Shown piece by piece: positions 1 through 6,441 of a stretch of DNA of 7,108 nt. The number at the start of each line of letters is the position of its first letter. Position 1 is the first letter of the stretch. The notes under the pieces are model-generated. The model was not told where the DNA came from. It searched no databases and was given only the letters and a program-made list of their open reading frames with translations. A program made the translations under genes and the position numbers. This DNA is from Myxococcales bacterium (GTDB lineage Bacteria > Myxococcota_A > UBA9042 > PHBI01 > JAAZYN01): positions 1 to 7,108 of the forward strand of contig JAAZYN010000177.1 of NCBI GenBank assembly GCA_014239625.1. Reading direction: 5' to 3'.

Positions 1-1198
1 CCGCTGGGGCCGGGGTACCTGCAGGCTTTGCGACCGGCGCTGGTGTGGCCTTGCAAGGAGTTGGATTGTCCGTAGGCGTGGTCGTGCCTGGCTTGGTCTG
101 CGTGGACGCGACCTTGTTGGGTTGGTCGCTGCCTTTGTCACCGCGAAGCAACAGGAACGCGACCGCACCGCCGGCGAGCAGGAAGAAACCTAGCGCCAAG
201 ATGATCGGTAATTTGCTCTTCTTTTGGCTGACGATCGGCACGGAAACCGCGGCGAAGCCGGCCGACCCGGACATCCCACCTCCGCTGACCCCGCCCGCGC
301 TCGCCCCGAAGGGGTCATCACTCTTCTCGTCACCGCTGCTATTGGCCACCGCGCGGATGTCGATGAGACCCGACGTCTCGGTGAGAATGGCCTCCTCTTG
401 GCTCATCCCGGAGCGATCGTCTGGGCTACTCAACTCGTCGAGCGAAAACAGCACCGATGAGTCTCGACGACCATGGACACCGGCGGGCTCCTCGGTGGCA
501 TCCTCGACGTTGTCGAAGCTGAAGAGATCGTCTTCGTCGTCCGGCTCAGACGACGACGAGTCACTGGAGAACTCTTCGAACGGGTTGGATCCCAGATCCG
601 GCTCCTCTGCGGAGGCAGCCACTTCGTCAAAGCCGGAGGTTCTGGCTTCCGCCTCGGCGGCGGCGAAGAGGCTCTCGGCGGGCTGATCCATCGCCGCCGT
701 CGCGCTCTCCGCGCCCGCCGCGCCCGCCGCGCCCTCCGAGGCTCCCTCGTAGGCGGCGTGGGCAGCCATGATCGCGTCCTTGGACATATAGGCCGTGTCC
801 GCCTCCTCCTCCTCCGCGTCCTCGCCGTCGCCGGCGCTGAGCAGATCAGATAGCTCCTCTATCTGATTGAGGTGCGTCCAGTTGGCCATGCCCTGCTTCC
901 ACACGTACGTGTCTGACGCGACCGCGCCAGCGGCCACCAGACCGCTCATCTCATCCTTGGAGACGGGGCCTTTCCGGTCGGTACCGACGGCGTAATACCA
1001 TTGCTCTGCGGCACCGGCGCTGGCACCGGCGCTGGCGTCGGCGCTGGCGTCGGCATCTTCAGAATCGACGGCGATGCCTTTGACGGTCATCATCTCTGCG
1101 CAGTTTTTGCAGCGAATCTTGAAGGTGCGGCCCTCGCCGCGGACCTTTTCGTCCGGGATCGAGTACTTCGTTCCGCACGCTTGACAGGAGATTTTCAT
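1..1198 (-). CDS. Zinc-ribbon/GYF-domain single-pass membrane protein, AgmX/GltJ-like (3' end outside window)
   Basis: The frame is open from the ATG at 1198 to the window edge (399 codons); the C-terminus is missing. Residues 1-40 form an MJ0042-type zinc ribbon with Cys pairs C5/C8 and C30/C33. A short Ala/Ser/Gly/Asp linker (about 45-65) follows, then a GYF_2/DUF4339-type domain at about 66-112, with WYYAV at 67-71, GPVS at 77-80 and W100/W107. Residues about 115-325 are acidic and low in complexity. One hydrophobic helix spans about 331-351, preceded by Lys/Ser and followed by RGDKG; a Pro/Thr/Ala-rich segment comes next. The expected topology is cytoplasmic N-terminus and periplasmic C-terminus. 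The same order of parts occurs in the Myxococcus gliding-complex protein AgmX/GltJ, whose zinc ribbon and GYF domain are cytoplasmic protein-interaction modules. That specific role is inference, because many delta-proteobacterial proteins share this N-terminus. A weak GGAAG lies just before the ATG. Confidence 0.8.
   Translation of the reverse strand, partial: MKISCQACGTKYSIPDEKVRGEGRTFKIRCKNCAEMMTVKGIAVDSEDADASADASAGASAGAAEQWYYAVGTDRKGPVSKDEMSGLVAAGAVASDTYVWKQGMANWTHLNQIEELSDLLSAGDGEDAEEEEADTAYMSKDAIMAAHAAYEGASEGAAGAAGAESATAAMDQPAESLFAAAEAEARTSGFDEVAASAEEPDLGSNPFEEFSSDSSSSEPDDEDDLFSFDNVEDATEEPAGVHGRRDSSVLFSLDELSSPDDRSGMSQEEAILTETSGLIDIRAVANSSGDEKSDDPFGASAGGVSGGGMSGSAGFAAVSVPIVSQKKSKLPIILALGFFLLAGGAVAFLLLRGDKGSDQPNKVASTQTKPGTTTPTDNPTPCKATPAPVAKPAGTPAPA
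1010..1057. repeat. Four tandem 12-bp units in the zinc-ribbon/GYF linker
   Basis: Units start at 1010, 1022, 1034 and 1046. The first two are identical (ggcaccggcgct), the third differs at two bases and the fourth diverges at its end. Read on the minus strand they encode an Ala-Ser-Ala-Gly/Asp tetrapeptide repeat between the zinc ribbon and the GYF domain. The unit length keeps the frame, so copy-number change would alter only linker length. Confidence 0.75.
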
Positions 1199-1261
1199 CG
1201 GCTTCCGTTGCGGTGGTTGGCGAATGGAGTTGCTGCTGAATGTCGCGGCCGTAATCGGTTC

Positions 1262-1290
1262 ATTGTAGGCGGACGCTCCAGCGTCGGCAA
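1262..1290 (-). promoter_or_regulatory. Sigma70-like promoter for the zinc-ribbon/GYF gene
   Basis: On the minus strand, TTGCCG (1290-1285) and TACAAT (1267-1262) are separated by 17 bp. The predicted start of transcription is near 1255, giving a leader of about 57 nt before the ATG at 1198. The spacer holds a palindrome, GACGCT-CC-AGCGTC (1272-1285), whose edge touches the -35 hexamer. The fit of hexamers and spacing is seen directly; activity is inferred. Confidence 0.55.
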
Positions 1291-1364
1291 CCTGCGCGAA
1301 TGATGGTGGCCAACCCTCCAGACGCGTCGACAACGGGATGGTAACAGCGGCCACCCGCCAATCG

Positions 1365-2669
1365 TCAACCGCGCGGCCGCAAGCGGTGCAATCTCCGCCG
1401 CAAACCAGCCCTCGCGAGAGGCGGTAGATCCCCGACCAGCGCGGCATGCACACGATCGACGCGAAGATGGCGCGCCGCAGCGGCCACGACCTCATCGATC
1501 TGAATCGTCTGCAGTCGCCGTACCCGTTCGGCGGCAGGTGGCAGGTCCGGGCGCAGCCAATCCTGCATCAGCCACGACGACCACGCCTCCGGGCTCTCCG
1601 TGGCCCGCGCCAAGGCCAGCGCGGCCCGCCGTTGCTGGCGCTCAAGCTCGTCGGCGGTGGGCGGCTCCAGGCTGAGGCTACCTACGACGTCGAAGATCCG
1701 GTCAATCAACGGGAGACACTTCGCGTGGCTCACCGCCGCGTCGATAGACAGCAACGTCAACTGATCGTGCACCGCGAGGCCAGCTCCCAGATCATAGGCC
1801 AGGCCTTCCTGATCGATGATCCGGTGGGGCAATCGTGCCGCCGATCCCCCGTCCAGGATACGGTAGGCCATGAACAGAGCCTCCCACTCACGATCTCGAG
1901 GATCGGGGAGCGACCACGTCAGCGCCAACTCTGTCTGACGCGCCTCATTGGTCAGGTAGGAGAGGGTCGGCCACTCGGTGAGGATAATTGGGCTCGGTGG
2001 GCGCTCCACCGCCGCACCCGACGCCAGCGCGGAGAAGCTTTGCCCGGCGGCATCGACGACTCGCGCATGATCGACGGGGCCCACCACCGTCAGCGCCATG
2101 TTGCCACCCACAAAGTGACCGTCGAGCCACGCGCGACAATCCTCGACTTCGAGCCCTCGCACCACTCGCGGACAGCCGCCTACGGGCAGCCCGAGCCCCA
2201 CTGGCCCAAACAACTCGCGCTTGGACAGGTTGTCGATACTGACGTCGCGTCCGTCCGGGTCGAGATCGTCCTGAAGCTCCTCGAGCACGACGTCTCTCTC
2301 GGTCGCAAAGTCCGCAAAGGTGGGGGACGTGAGAAAACGTCCCAGCAGCCCGATCACCGTCGTCACGTCATCACCGAGACAGGTGGTCGAGAACTCCATG
2401 GACTCAGCCCCCGTCGACCCGTCGAGCCCTGCGCTGCACGCCTCGATCGCGGCGTTGAACGCGTAGGCCGTCGGGAAATCCTCACACCCGCGATACAGGG
2501 CGTGCTCGAGGAGGTGACTGACGCCGTTGTTGGCGGCGGTCTCGTATCGCGAACCGCACCGCACCGCGACGCCGACGCACACCGAGCGGTGATACGGCAT
2601 CTCCGTGGTGATCACGGTGAGCCCCGACGGTAAGACCGATGTCTGCGAGAGGGTCAGCGGCCGGCTCAT
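1365..2669 (-). CDS. M16 family zinc metallopeptidase (insulinase/processing-peptidase type)
   Basis: A 434-residue protein of the size usual for short bacterial M16 enzymes. The inverted zinc motif HLLEH is at 52-56 (H52 and H56 bind zinc, E55 is the catalytic base). The downstream Glu ligand is most likely E131, in ERDVVLEEL, about 75 residues on as the family requires. The FGPVGLGLPVGG segment (about 154-165) matches the conserved loop of the N-terminal M16 domain. The second domain carries the substrate-binding R/Y motif at R283 to Y292 (ending GLAY). All parts of an active subunit are therefore present. No signal peptide or membrane helix is seen, so it should be cytoplasmic. The ATG at 2669 overlaps the kinase stop as ATGA and has GGGAGG just upstream, which fixes the start and indicates translational coupling. 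It ends with TGA in a basic, Arg-rich tail. Its substrate is unknown; family members degrade or trim peptides. Confidence 0.93.
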   Translation of the reverse strand: MSRPLTLSQTSVLPSGLTVITTEMPYHRSVCVGVAVRCGSRYETAANNGVSHLLEHALYRGCEDFPTAYAFNAAIEACSAGLDGSTGAESMEFSTTCLGDDVTTVIGLLGRFLTSPTFADFATERDVVLEELQDDLDPDGRDVSIDNLSKRELFGPVGLGLPVGGCPRVVRGLEVEDCRAWLDGHFVGGNMALTVVGPVDHARVVDAAGQSFSALASGAAVERPPSPIILTEWPTLSYLTNEARQTELALTWSLPDPRDREWEALFMAYRILDGGSAARLPHRIIDQEGLAYDLGAGLAVHDQLTLLSIDAAVSHAKCLPLIDRIFDVVGSLSLEPPTADELERQQRRAALALARATESPEAWSSWLMQDWLRPDLPPAAERVRRLQTIQIDEVVAAAARHLRVDRVHAALVGDLPPLARAGLRRRLHRLRPRG

Positions 2670-3706
2670 GCGCCTCCCAGCATCGTTGCGTTGCTGTGGC
2701 CGAGCTGATCGGTGGTCTCCTGGCCGTCCATCTCTGCGCTTTGCAGCGTGGATAGATAGTGTTGCAGGTCGTCGCCAGCGGTATGCGGCGCTGGAGCCCC
2801 GACCGGATAGAGCTGCTCAAAGGTCGCGCGGGCTTCAGTCTCGAGGTCGCGGCCCTGGGCCTCAGCGATGGCCGTTAGACCCCGGGCGACCTCCTGCGCC
2901 GACGGGCGCGCTTGAGCCCGGCGGGCCAGGCAACGCTCGATCCAGCGCGCCACGTCCGGGTCCAGATCGGGCGCGCGCTCGAGAATGGGGGGCACGACGG
3001 CCTGTTGGATGAGTCGCAGGCTCTCCATCGGCGAGGCAGCCTTGAACAGCCGAGTGCACGTGGCCAACTCATAGAGCGTGGCGCCCAGCGAGAATACGTC
3101 GCTGCGCCCATCGAGGCGGTCACTGGAGACCTGCTCCGGGCTCATGTAGGCGCGCTTACCCTTCAATATCCCGGTCGCGGTGTGGCAAGGGCTGCCATCG
3201 AACTTCGCGATCCCAAAGTCGATCAGCTTCAGCCGCCCGCCTCGCAGGAGCATCAGGTTATGCGGAGAGACGTCGCGGTGAATGATCCGGCGCGCGGTCG
3301 AGTGCACGTACGCGAGCGCATCCGCGGCCTGAGCCCCGACGGCGGCGACAAAGATCGCCGGTAAAAGTCCGCCGACGGCGATGGCTCGCCGGCGCAGCGA
3401 GGCCAGATCGACCCCGTCCAAGAACTCGTAAACGATAAACGGTGATGTGCTGCCGAGGGCCTGCCGACCGTCGACGAGGCGGAGGACCCGCGGATGATCC
3501 AGGACCGCCATCAGCTCGGCCTCAGCGCCAAACATGGTGACCATGTCTGGGTCGTCGGCGACTCCCGGCAACAAGCGCTTGACCGCCACGAACGAGCCGG
3601 CCGGAGACCTCGCCAGATATATCTCCGAGGAGCCCCCCAGCTTTATCCGACGGATGAGCGTGTAATCGCCGGTCACAGCAGGCTGCTTGGTTGGCGCGTC
3701 AGTCAC
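2666..3706 (-). CDS. Soluble Hanks-type serine/threonine protein kinase
   Basis: A 346-residue protein made mostly of one protein-kinase domain (about 15-285). The catalytic set is complete: VAVK lysine K43, helix-C glutamate E62, HRDVSPHN with D145 and N150, DFG at 163-165, and MSPEQ closing the activation segment at 188-192, with possible phospho-acceptors T176 and T178. The Ser in HRDVS replaces the usual Lys; this version is common in myxobacterial kinases. The glycine loop is degenerate: IKLGGSSEIY has only the central Gly pair (24-25). The tail of about 60 residues has no membrane helix, so this should be a cytosolic signalling kinase and not a PASTA-type receptor. The start is a GTG with no visible Shine-Dalgarno sequence, 36 nt after the dnaJ stop and in the same frame as dnaJ. 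A later GTG (codon 11) is possible but has no better site. The substrate is unknown; DnaJ and the M16 peptidase are candidates by position. Confidence 0.93.
   Translation of the reverse strand: MTDAPTKQPAVTGDYTLIRRIKLGGSSEIYLARSPAGSFVAVKRLLPGVADDPDMVTMFGAEAELMAVLDHPRVLRLVDGRQALGSTSPFIVYEFLDGVDLASLRRRAIAVGGLLPAIFVAAVGAQAADALAYVHSTARRIIHRDVSPHNLMLLRGGRLKLIDFGIAKFDGSPCHTATGILKGKRAYMSPEQVSSDRLDGRSDVFSLGATLYELATCTRLFKAASPMESLRLIQQAVVPPILERAPDLDPDVARWIERCLARRAQARPSAQEVARGLTAIAEAQGRDLETEARATFEQLYPVGAPAPHTAGDDLQHYLSTLQSAEMDGQETTDQLGHSNATMLGGA
2670..2678 (-). promoter_or_regulatory. Ribosome binding site of the M16 peptidase, inside the kinase gene
   Basis: GGGAGG (minus strand, 2678-2673) lies 3 nt before the ATG at 2669, within the last codons of the kinase. 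It supports this start over downstream alternatives and fits the four-base ATGA overlap. Confidence 0.6.
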
Positions 3707-3718
3707 AGCAATGATGGG

Positions 3719-3727
3719 AGTATAGCA
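3719..3727 (-). promoter_or_regulatory. Possible extended -10 promoter just before the kinase
   Basis: The minus strand reads TGCTATACT, a TGn-extended -10 element, in the dnaJ-kinase gap. Initiation would fall near 3712, only about 5 nt before the GTG at 3706, making a nearly leaderless kinase mRNA. The hexamer at the -35 position (TGTAGC) is poor. This may be chance. Confidence 0.3.
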
Positions 3728-3742
3728 GACAACCGAGGCCCG

Positions 3743-4798
3743 CTACATGCCCACATCTCGCAGAGCCTCCAGCGCTCGCCGCTGCTCAGAGCTGAGGCCA
3801 GAGGGGACCTCCACGACGAGCTCCACGAAGTGATCGCCCTGCCCTCCCTGGCCCAGACGCGCGATCCCTTTACGACGCAACCGAACCACGGTGCTCGGCT
3901 GGGTTCCCGAGGGGATCTCGACCTGCTCTTCGCCGTGCAGGGTGTCCACGTCGATCGTGGCTCCCAACGCAGCCTGGGTGAAGGTGACGACGTGGCGCGA
4001 GTGCACGTCCGCCCCCTCGCGAATGAACCGCTCGTGGGGCGCGACCTCTATAAAGACGTAGAGATCGCCGCGCTGGCCGTATACCCCGGCGGACTCGCCT
4101 TCGCCGGATAGCCGGAGCCGAACTCCACTGTCCACGCCTGCGGGGATCTTGACCAACACGTTGCGCTCTTCGAGGGTGACGCCGTCACCGCCGCAGTCAT
4201 CGCACTTGTTGCTGATCCGGGTCCCCGCTCCGTGGCACAAGGGACACGGCGTCTGGACCATGAAGAAGCCCTGCTGACGCGTTATTCGGCCGCTGCCGCT
4301 ACACGAGGCGCAGCGTTCGGCGGAGGTGCCAGGTTTGGCGCCATTGCCGGAGCACGTCCCGCAGACCTCGCGCCGATTGAAAGAGATCTCCTGCTCGGCC
4401 CCGAAGGCCGCCTCGTGGAAGGCTACCCGCATGTCGTAGCGGAGGTCCGCGCCGCGAGCCCGCCCGCGCCCTCGGCCAGACCGACGTCCGCCCCCGCCGA
4501 AGAGGTCGCCGAGGATGTCGTTGAAGGTGCTGAAGATGTCTTCAAAGCCGCTGAACCCAGCGCTGCCGCCCTGCTCGAGACCGGCGTGTCCAAGCCGGTC
4601 GTAGATGTGGCGCTTCTCCGGATCGGAGAGCACCTGGTAGGCCTCCGAGCACTGCTTGAACATCGACTCGGCTTCGGCGTCCCCCGGGTTTTTGTCCGGG
4701 TGGAATTTTACCGCAGCCTTACGGTACGCCTTTTTTATGGTGCTCGGGTCCGCGTCGGTCGCGACCCCGAGCAGTTCGTAGTAATCCTGCTTCGCCAT
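3743..4798 (-). CDS. dnaJ: Chaperone protein DnaJ (type I Hsp40)
   Basis: A 351-residue type I J-protein, somewhat shorter than E. coli DnaJ (376). The J domain (about 4-70) has the HPD motif at 33-35 that stimulates the DnaK ATPase. A short Gly/Phe region (about 76-104) leads into an Arg/Gly stretch. Four CxxCxGxG zinc-binding motifs follow, with Cys at 146/149, 163/166, 185/188 and 199/202, which form two zinc centres. The C-terminal substrate-binding beta domains occupy about 207-335. It acts in the cytosol, delivering unfolded clients to DnaK. No dnaK or grpE is adjacent. It is the first gene of the leftward cluster with the kinase and the M16 peptidase. The ATG at 4798 gives a standard N-terminus, although I see no good Shine-Dalgarno sequence. 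No CIRCE element is visible. It ends in TAG, and the frame then stays open into the kinase. A second, non-housekeeping dnaJ copy is possible, since myxobacterial genomes often carry several. Confidence 0.95.
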   Translation of the reverse strand: MAKQDYYELLGVATDADPSTIKKAYRKAAVKFHPDKNPGDAEAESMFKQCSEAYQVLSDPEKRHIYDRLGHAGLEQGGSAGFSGFEDIFSTFNDILGDLFGGGGRRSGRGRGRARGADLRYDMRVAFHEAAFGAEQEISFNRREVCGTCSGNGAKPGTSAERCASCSGSGRITRQQGFFMVQTPCPLCHGAGTRISNKCDDCGGDGVTLEERNVLVKIPAGVDSGVRLRLSGEGESAGVYGQRGDLYVFIEVAPHERFIREGADVHSRHVVTFTQAALGATIDVDTLHGEEQVEIPSGTQPSTVVRLRRKGIARLGQGGQGDHFVELVVEVPSGLSSEQRRALEALRDVGM

Positions 4799-4844
4799 GG
4801 TCGCGAACGTTTAATCGCGGAGCACTAGATAATCAAGCAGACAG

Positions 4845-4883
4845 TCGCCAAACGCGATAAGCGCTTGGACAGCGTTTGGGCGA
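4845..4883. promoter_or_regulatory. Inverted repeat overlapping the lipoprotein promoter (possible operator)
   Basis: Arms 4845-4855 (TCGCCAAACGC) and 4872-4883 (GCGTTTGGGCGA) pair perfectly except for one extra G. Between them is the 8-bp palindrome AAGCGCTT (4859-4866). The region can also be read as three copies of an 8-base half-site: CCAAACGC at 4848-4855, and its inverse GCGCTTGG (one mismatch) at 4861-4868 and GCGTTTGG at 4872-4879. The last two are spaced 11 bp apart, about one helical turn. It covers the -35 and spacer of the rightward promoter and lies upstream of dnaJ. Binding by a regulator is inferred. Confidence 0.45.
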
Positions 4884-4893
4884 TCGATATAGT
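4865..4893 (+). promoter_or_regulatory. Sigma70-like promoter of the Cys-rich lipoprotein gene
   Basis: TTGGAC (4865-4870), a 17-bp spacer and TATAGT (4888-4893) closely match the consensus. Transcription should start near 4900, giving a leader of about 35 nt that contains the AGGAG ribosome site at 4926-4930, 5 nt before the ATG at 4936. Confidence 0.65.
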
Positions 4894-4935
4894 GCGCCGG
4901 CCTCAGCCCACCCCAATCCATAGACAGGAGCGCTC

Positions 4936-6441
4936 ATGACGGTGGCCTACCAAGCCTTTACCGTGCCGCGCGTGGCTCGTGTCATGGTTCTCGGCACCTC
5001 TCTGCTGCTCTGGGGATGCCCTGACCAGACGAACCCGTCCGCGGACACCGGTGACGTCGCGAACACGGACAACTCACTCGACGACATGGGCGGCGACGCC
5101 GACGGCTCGCTCGACGATCTGGCCGGGGACACGGCCCCGCCCCAAGACGCCGCAGATACCCCGCAAGGGGACGGCCCAGGCGACGCTGACAACGATGGCC
5201 CCGCCCCCAGCGACGCGGGAGCTGACAACGGCGCAGAGGTCGCGACCGACACCTTGAGTGATGCCAGCGAGGTGCTCGATGATGGGGCCGACGGACACGA
5301 CGCAGACGACCTCTCGGACGTCCCCCCGCCTGCTCCGGATGTTCCCGACGCCGAAGATGGGGCGGACACCGCGGAGGTGGACACGCCCGCTGACGCCGAT
5401 GGAGGAGCCGACGCTGATGCAGGCTGCCTCACCGACGACCAATGCCAAGCGTGGAACACCAACCCTTGCGTGATCAGCACCTGCAACCACGACACCGCCA
5501 CCTGCGAGGAGGCGCTCGTCGCAGACGGCGCGGCGTGCGAGGACGGAAACCTCTGCAGCACGGGCGAGACCTGCACCAACGGCTCCTGCGTAGGGGGGAT
5601 CGCGGTCGTCTGCGACGACGACGGGGTGTGCACCGACGACCTGTGTAAGCCCGCGACAGGCTGTACGTTCACCTTCAACTTCGCCGGCTGCGAAGATGGA
5701 GACCCCTGCACGCTCGATGACAGCTGCGTGGGAGGCCAATGCACCTCGGGGGAGGCCAAGTGCGACGATGGCAACGGCTGCACCTTGGACCTGTGTGCTA
5801 CCGACGGGACCTGCTCGTACCCACCAGACGACGGCGCTCCGTGCGACGATGGCAGCGACTGCACCGCGGGCGACGTGTGCGCCGGGGGGGCGTGCCAGGG
5901 CGGCGCCCAAGATGGCTGCGACGATGACAACCCTTGCACTGTGGGCACCTGCACACCGAGCGGCGGGACCTGCGACGTCACGATTCTATCCGGCGAACCC
6001 TGCGACGACGGCGACGCGTGCACGGTCGGCGACACCTGCGTCGCGACCGCCTGCACTGCGGGCGAGACGAACAGCTGCGAGGACGGCGACGACTGCACCG
6101 CGAGCGACTGTGTTCCGGCGACCGGGTGCTCATTTGCCGTCCTGAGCGACACCGCGTGCGATGATGGTGACGCCTGCACCACGGGGCTCATGTGCGACGC
6201 CGACGGCGACTGCGCCGGAGGAACCCCGACAGACTGTGACGACGGCAGCGTGTGCACCGCCGACAGCTGCGACTCGGCGGACGGCTGCGTGCACGACAAC
6301 CTGACGGGCCCGTGCGTCGACGGGGACGCCTGCACGACCAACGAACAATGCGTCGATGGCGCGTGCGTTACCGAGGCCGTCGTCTGCGCCGACGAGAGCG
6401 TGTGCACCAACGACCAGTGCGATCCCCTCGTGGGGTGCTAG
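4936..6441 (+). CDS. Cys-rich-repeat surface lipoprotein, ended by an in-frame TAG within a repeat
   Basis: 501 codons from an ATG with a good AGGAG site. The N-terminus has Arg 12 and 15, a hydrophobic stretch (about 16-26) and the lipobox-like LLLWGC, which predicts lipidation at C28; Trp at -2 is unusual. Residues 29-163 are an Asp/Ala/Gly/Pro-rich acidic stalk. From C164 the chain is Cys-rich, and from C201 it is a regular series of 24-28-residue modules of the type CDDGDxCT. Two module types alternate: A has four residues between CT and the next Cys, B has three. Six A/B pairs fit, and the last B is cut by TAG (6439-6441) right after its fourth Cys. Each complete module has four Cys, presumably two disulfides, so it should lie outside the cytoplasm. 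Similar repeats are common in exported proteins of Myxococcota and relatives; no activity can be assigned. The TAG probably makes this a truncated gene or marks a base error, since the frame and repeats continue after it. Confidence 0.8.
   Translation: MTVAYQAFTVPRVARVMVLGTSLLLWGCPDQTNPSADTGDVANTDNSLDDMGGDADGSLDDLAGDTAPPQDAADTPQGDGPGDADNDGPAPSDAGADNGAEVATDTLSDASEVLDDGADGHDADDLSDVPPPAPDVPDAEDGADTAEVDTPADADGGADADAGCLTDDQCQAWNTNPCVISTCNHDTATCEEALVADGAACEDGNLCSTGETCTNGSCVGGIAVVCDDDGVCTDDLCKPATGCTFTFNFAGCEDGDPCTLDDSCVGGQCTSGEAKCDDGNGCTLDLCATDGTCSYPPDDGAPCDDGSDCTAGDVCAGGACQGGAQDGCDDDNPCTVGTCTPSGGTCDVTILSGEPCDDGDACTVGDTCVATACTAGETNSCEDGDDCTASDCVPATGCSFAVLSDTACDDGDACTTGLMCDADGDCAGGTPTDCDDGSVCTADSCDSADGCVHDNLTGPCVDGDACTTNEQCVDGACVTEAVVCADESVCTNDQCDPLVGC

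Noticed and set aside
45..686. Plus-strand frame opposite the zinc-ribbon/GYF gene
   Set aside because: Low-complexity Ser-rich shadow of the acidic linker.
1305..1355. 7-bp inverted repeat GGTGGCC/GGCCACC after the M16 gene as a terminator
   Set aside because: The loop is 37 nt and there is no T-tract on either strand, so it is not a convincing intrinsic terminator.
1446..2633. Plus-strand open frame of 395 codons opposite the M16 gene
   Set aside because: The minus strand encodes a full M16 protein with zinc motif; the opposite frame is Arg/His-rich and has no domain signal.
4232..4828. Plus-strand frame opposite the start of dnaJ
   Set aside because: Mirror of the DnaJ zinc and J domains; no motif of its own.
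4813..4837. Possible sigma32-type promoter for dnaJ (CTTGATT ... CCGCGATT on the minus strand)
   Set aside because: The -10 half matches poorly, the spacing is short and the start of transcription would lie only about 8 nt from the ATG. The region must hold a dnaJ promoter, but I cannot place it.
4799..4935. CIRCE heat-shock operator upstream of dnaJ
   Set aside because: No TTAGCACTC/GAGTGCTAA pair is present; the inverted repeat at 4845 has a different sequence.
4947..6410. Minus-strand open frame of 487 codons opposite the Cys-rich gene
   Set aside because: It is the shadow of the repeats: GC-rich Cys/Asp codons read backwards give a Ser/Pro/His/Gln repeat with no recognisable fold, and the plus strand has the promoter, ribosome site and signal peptide.
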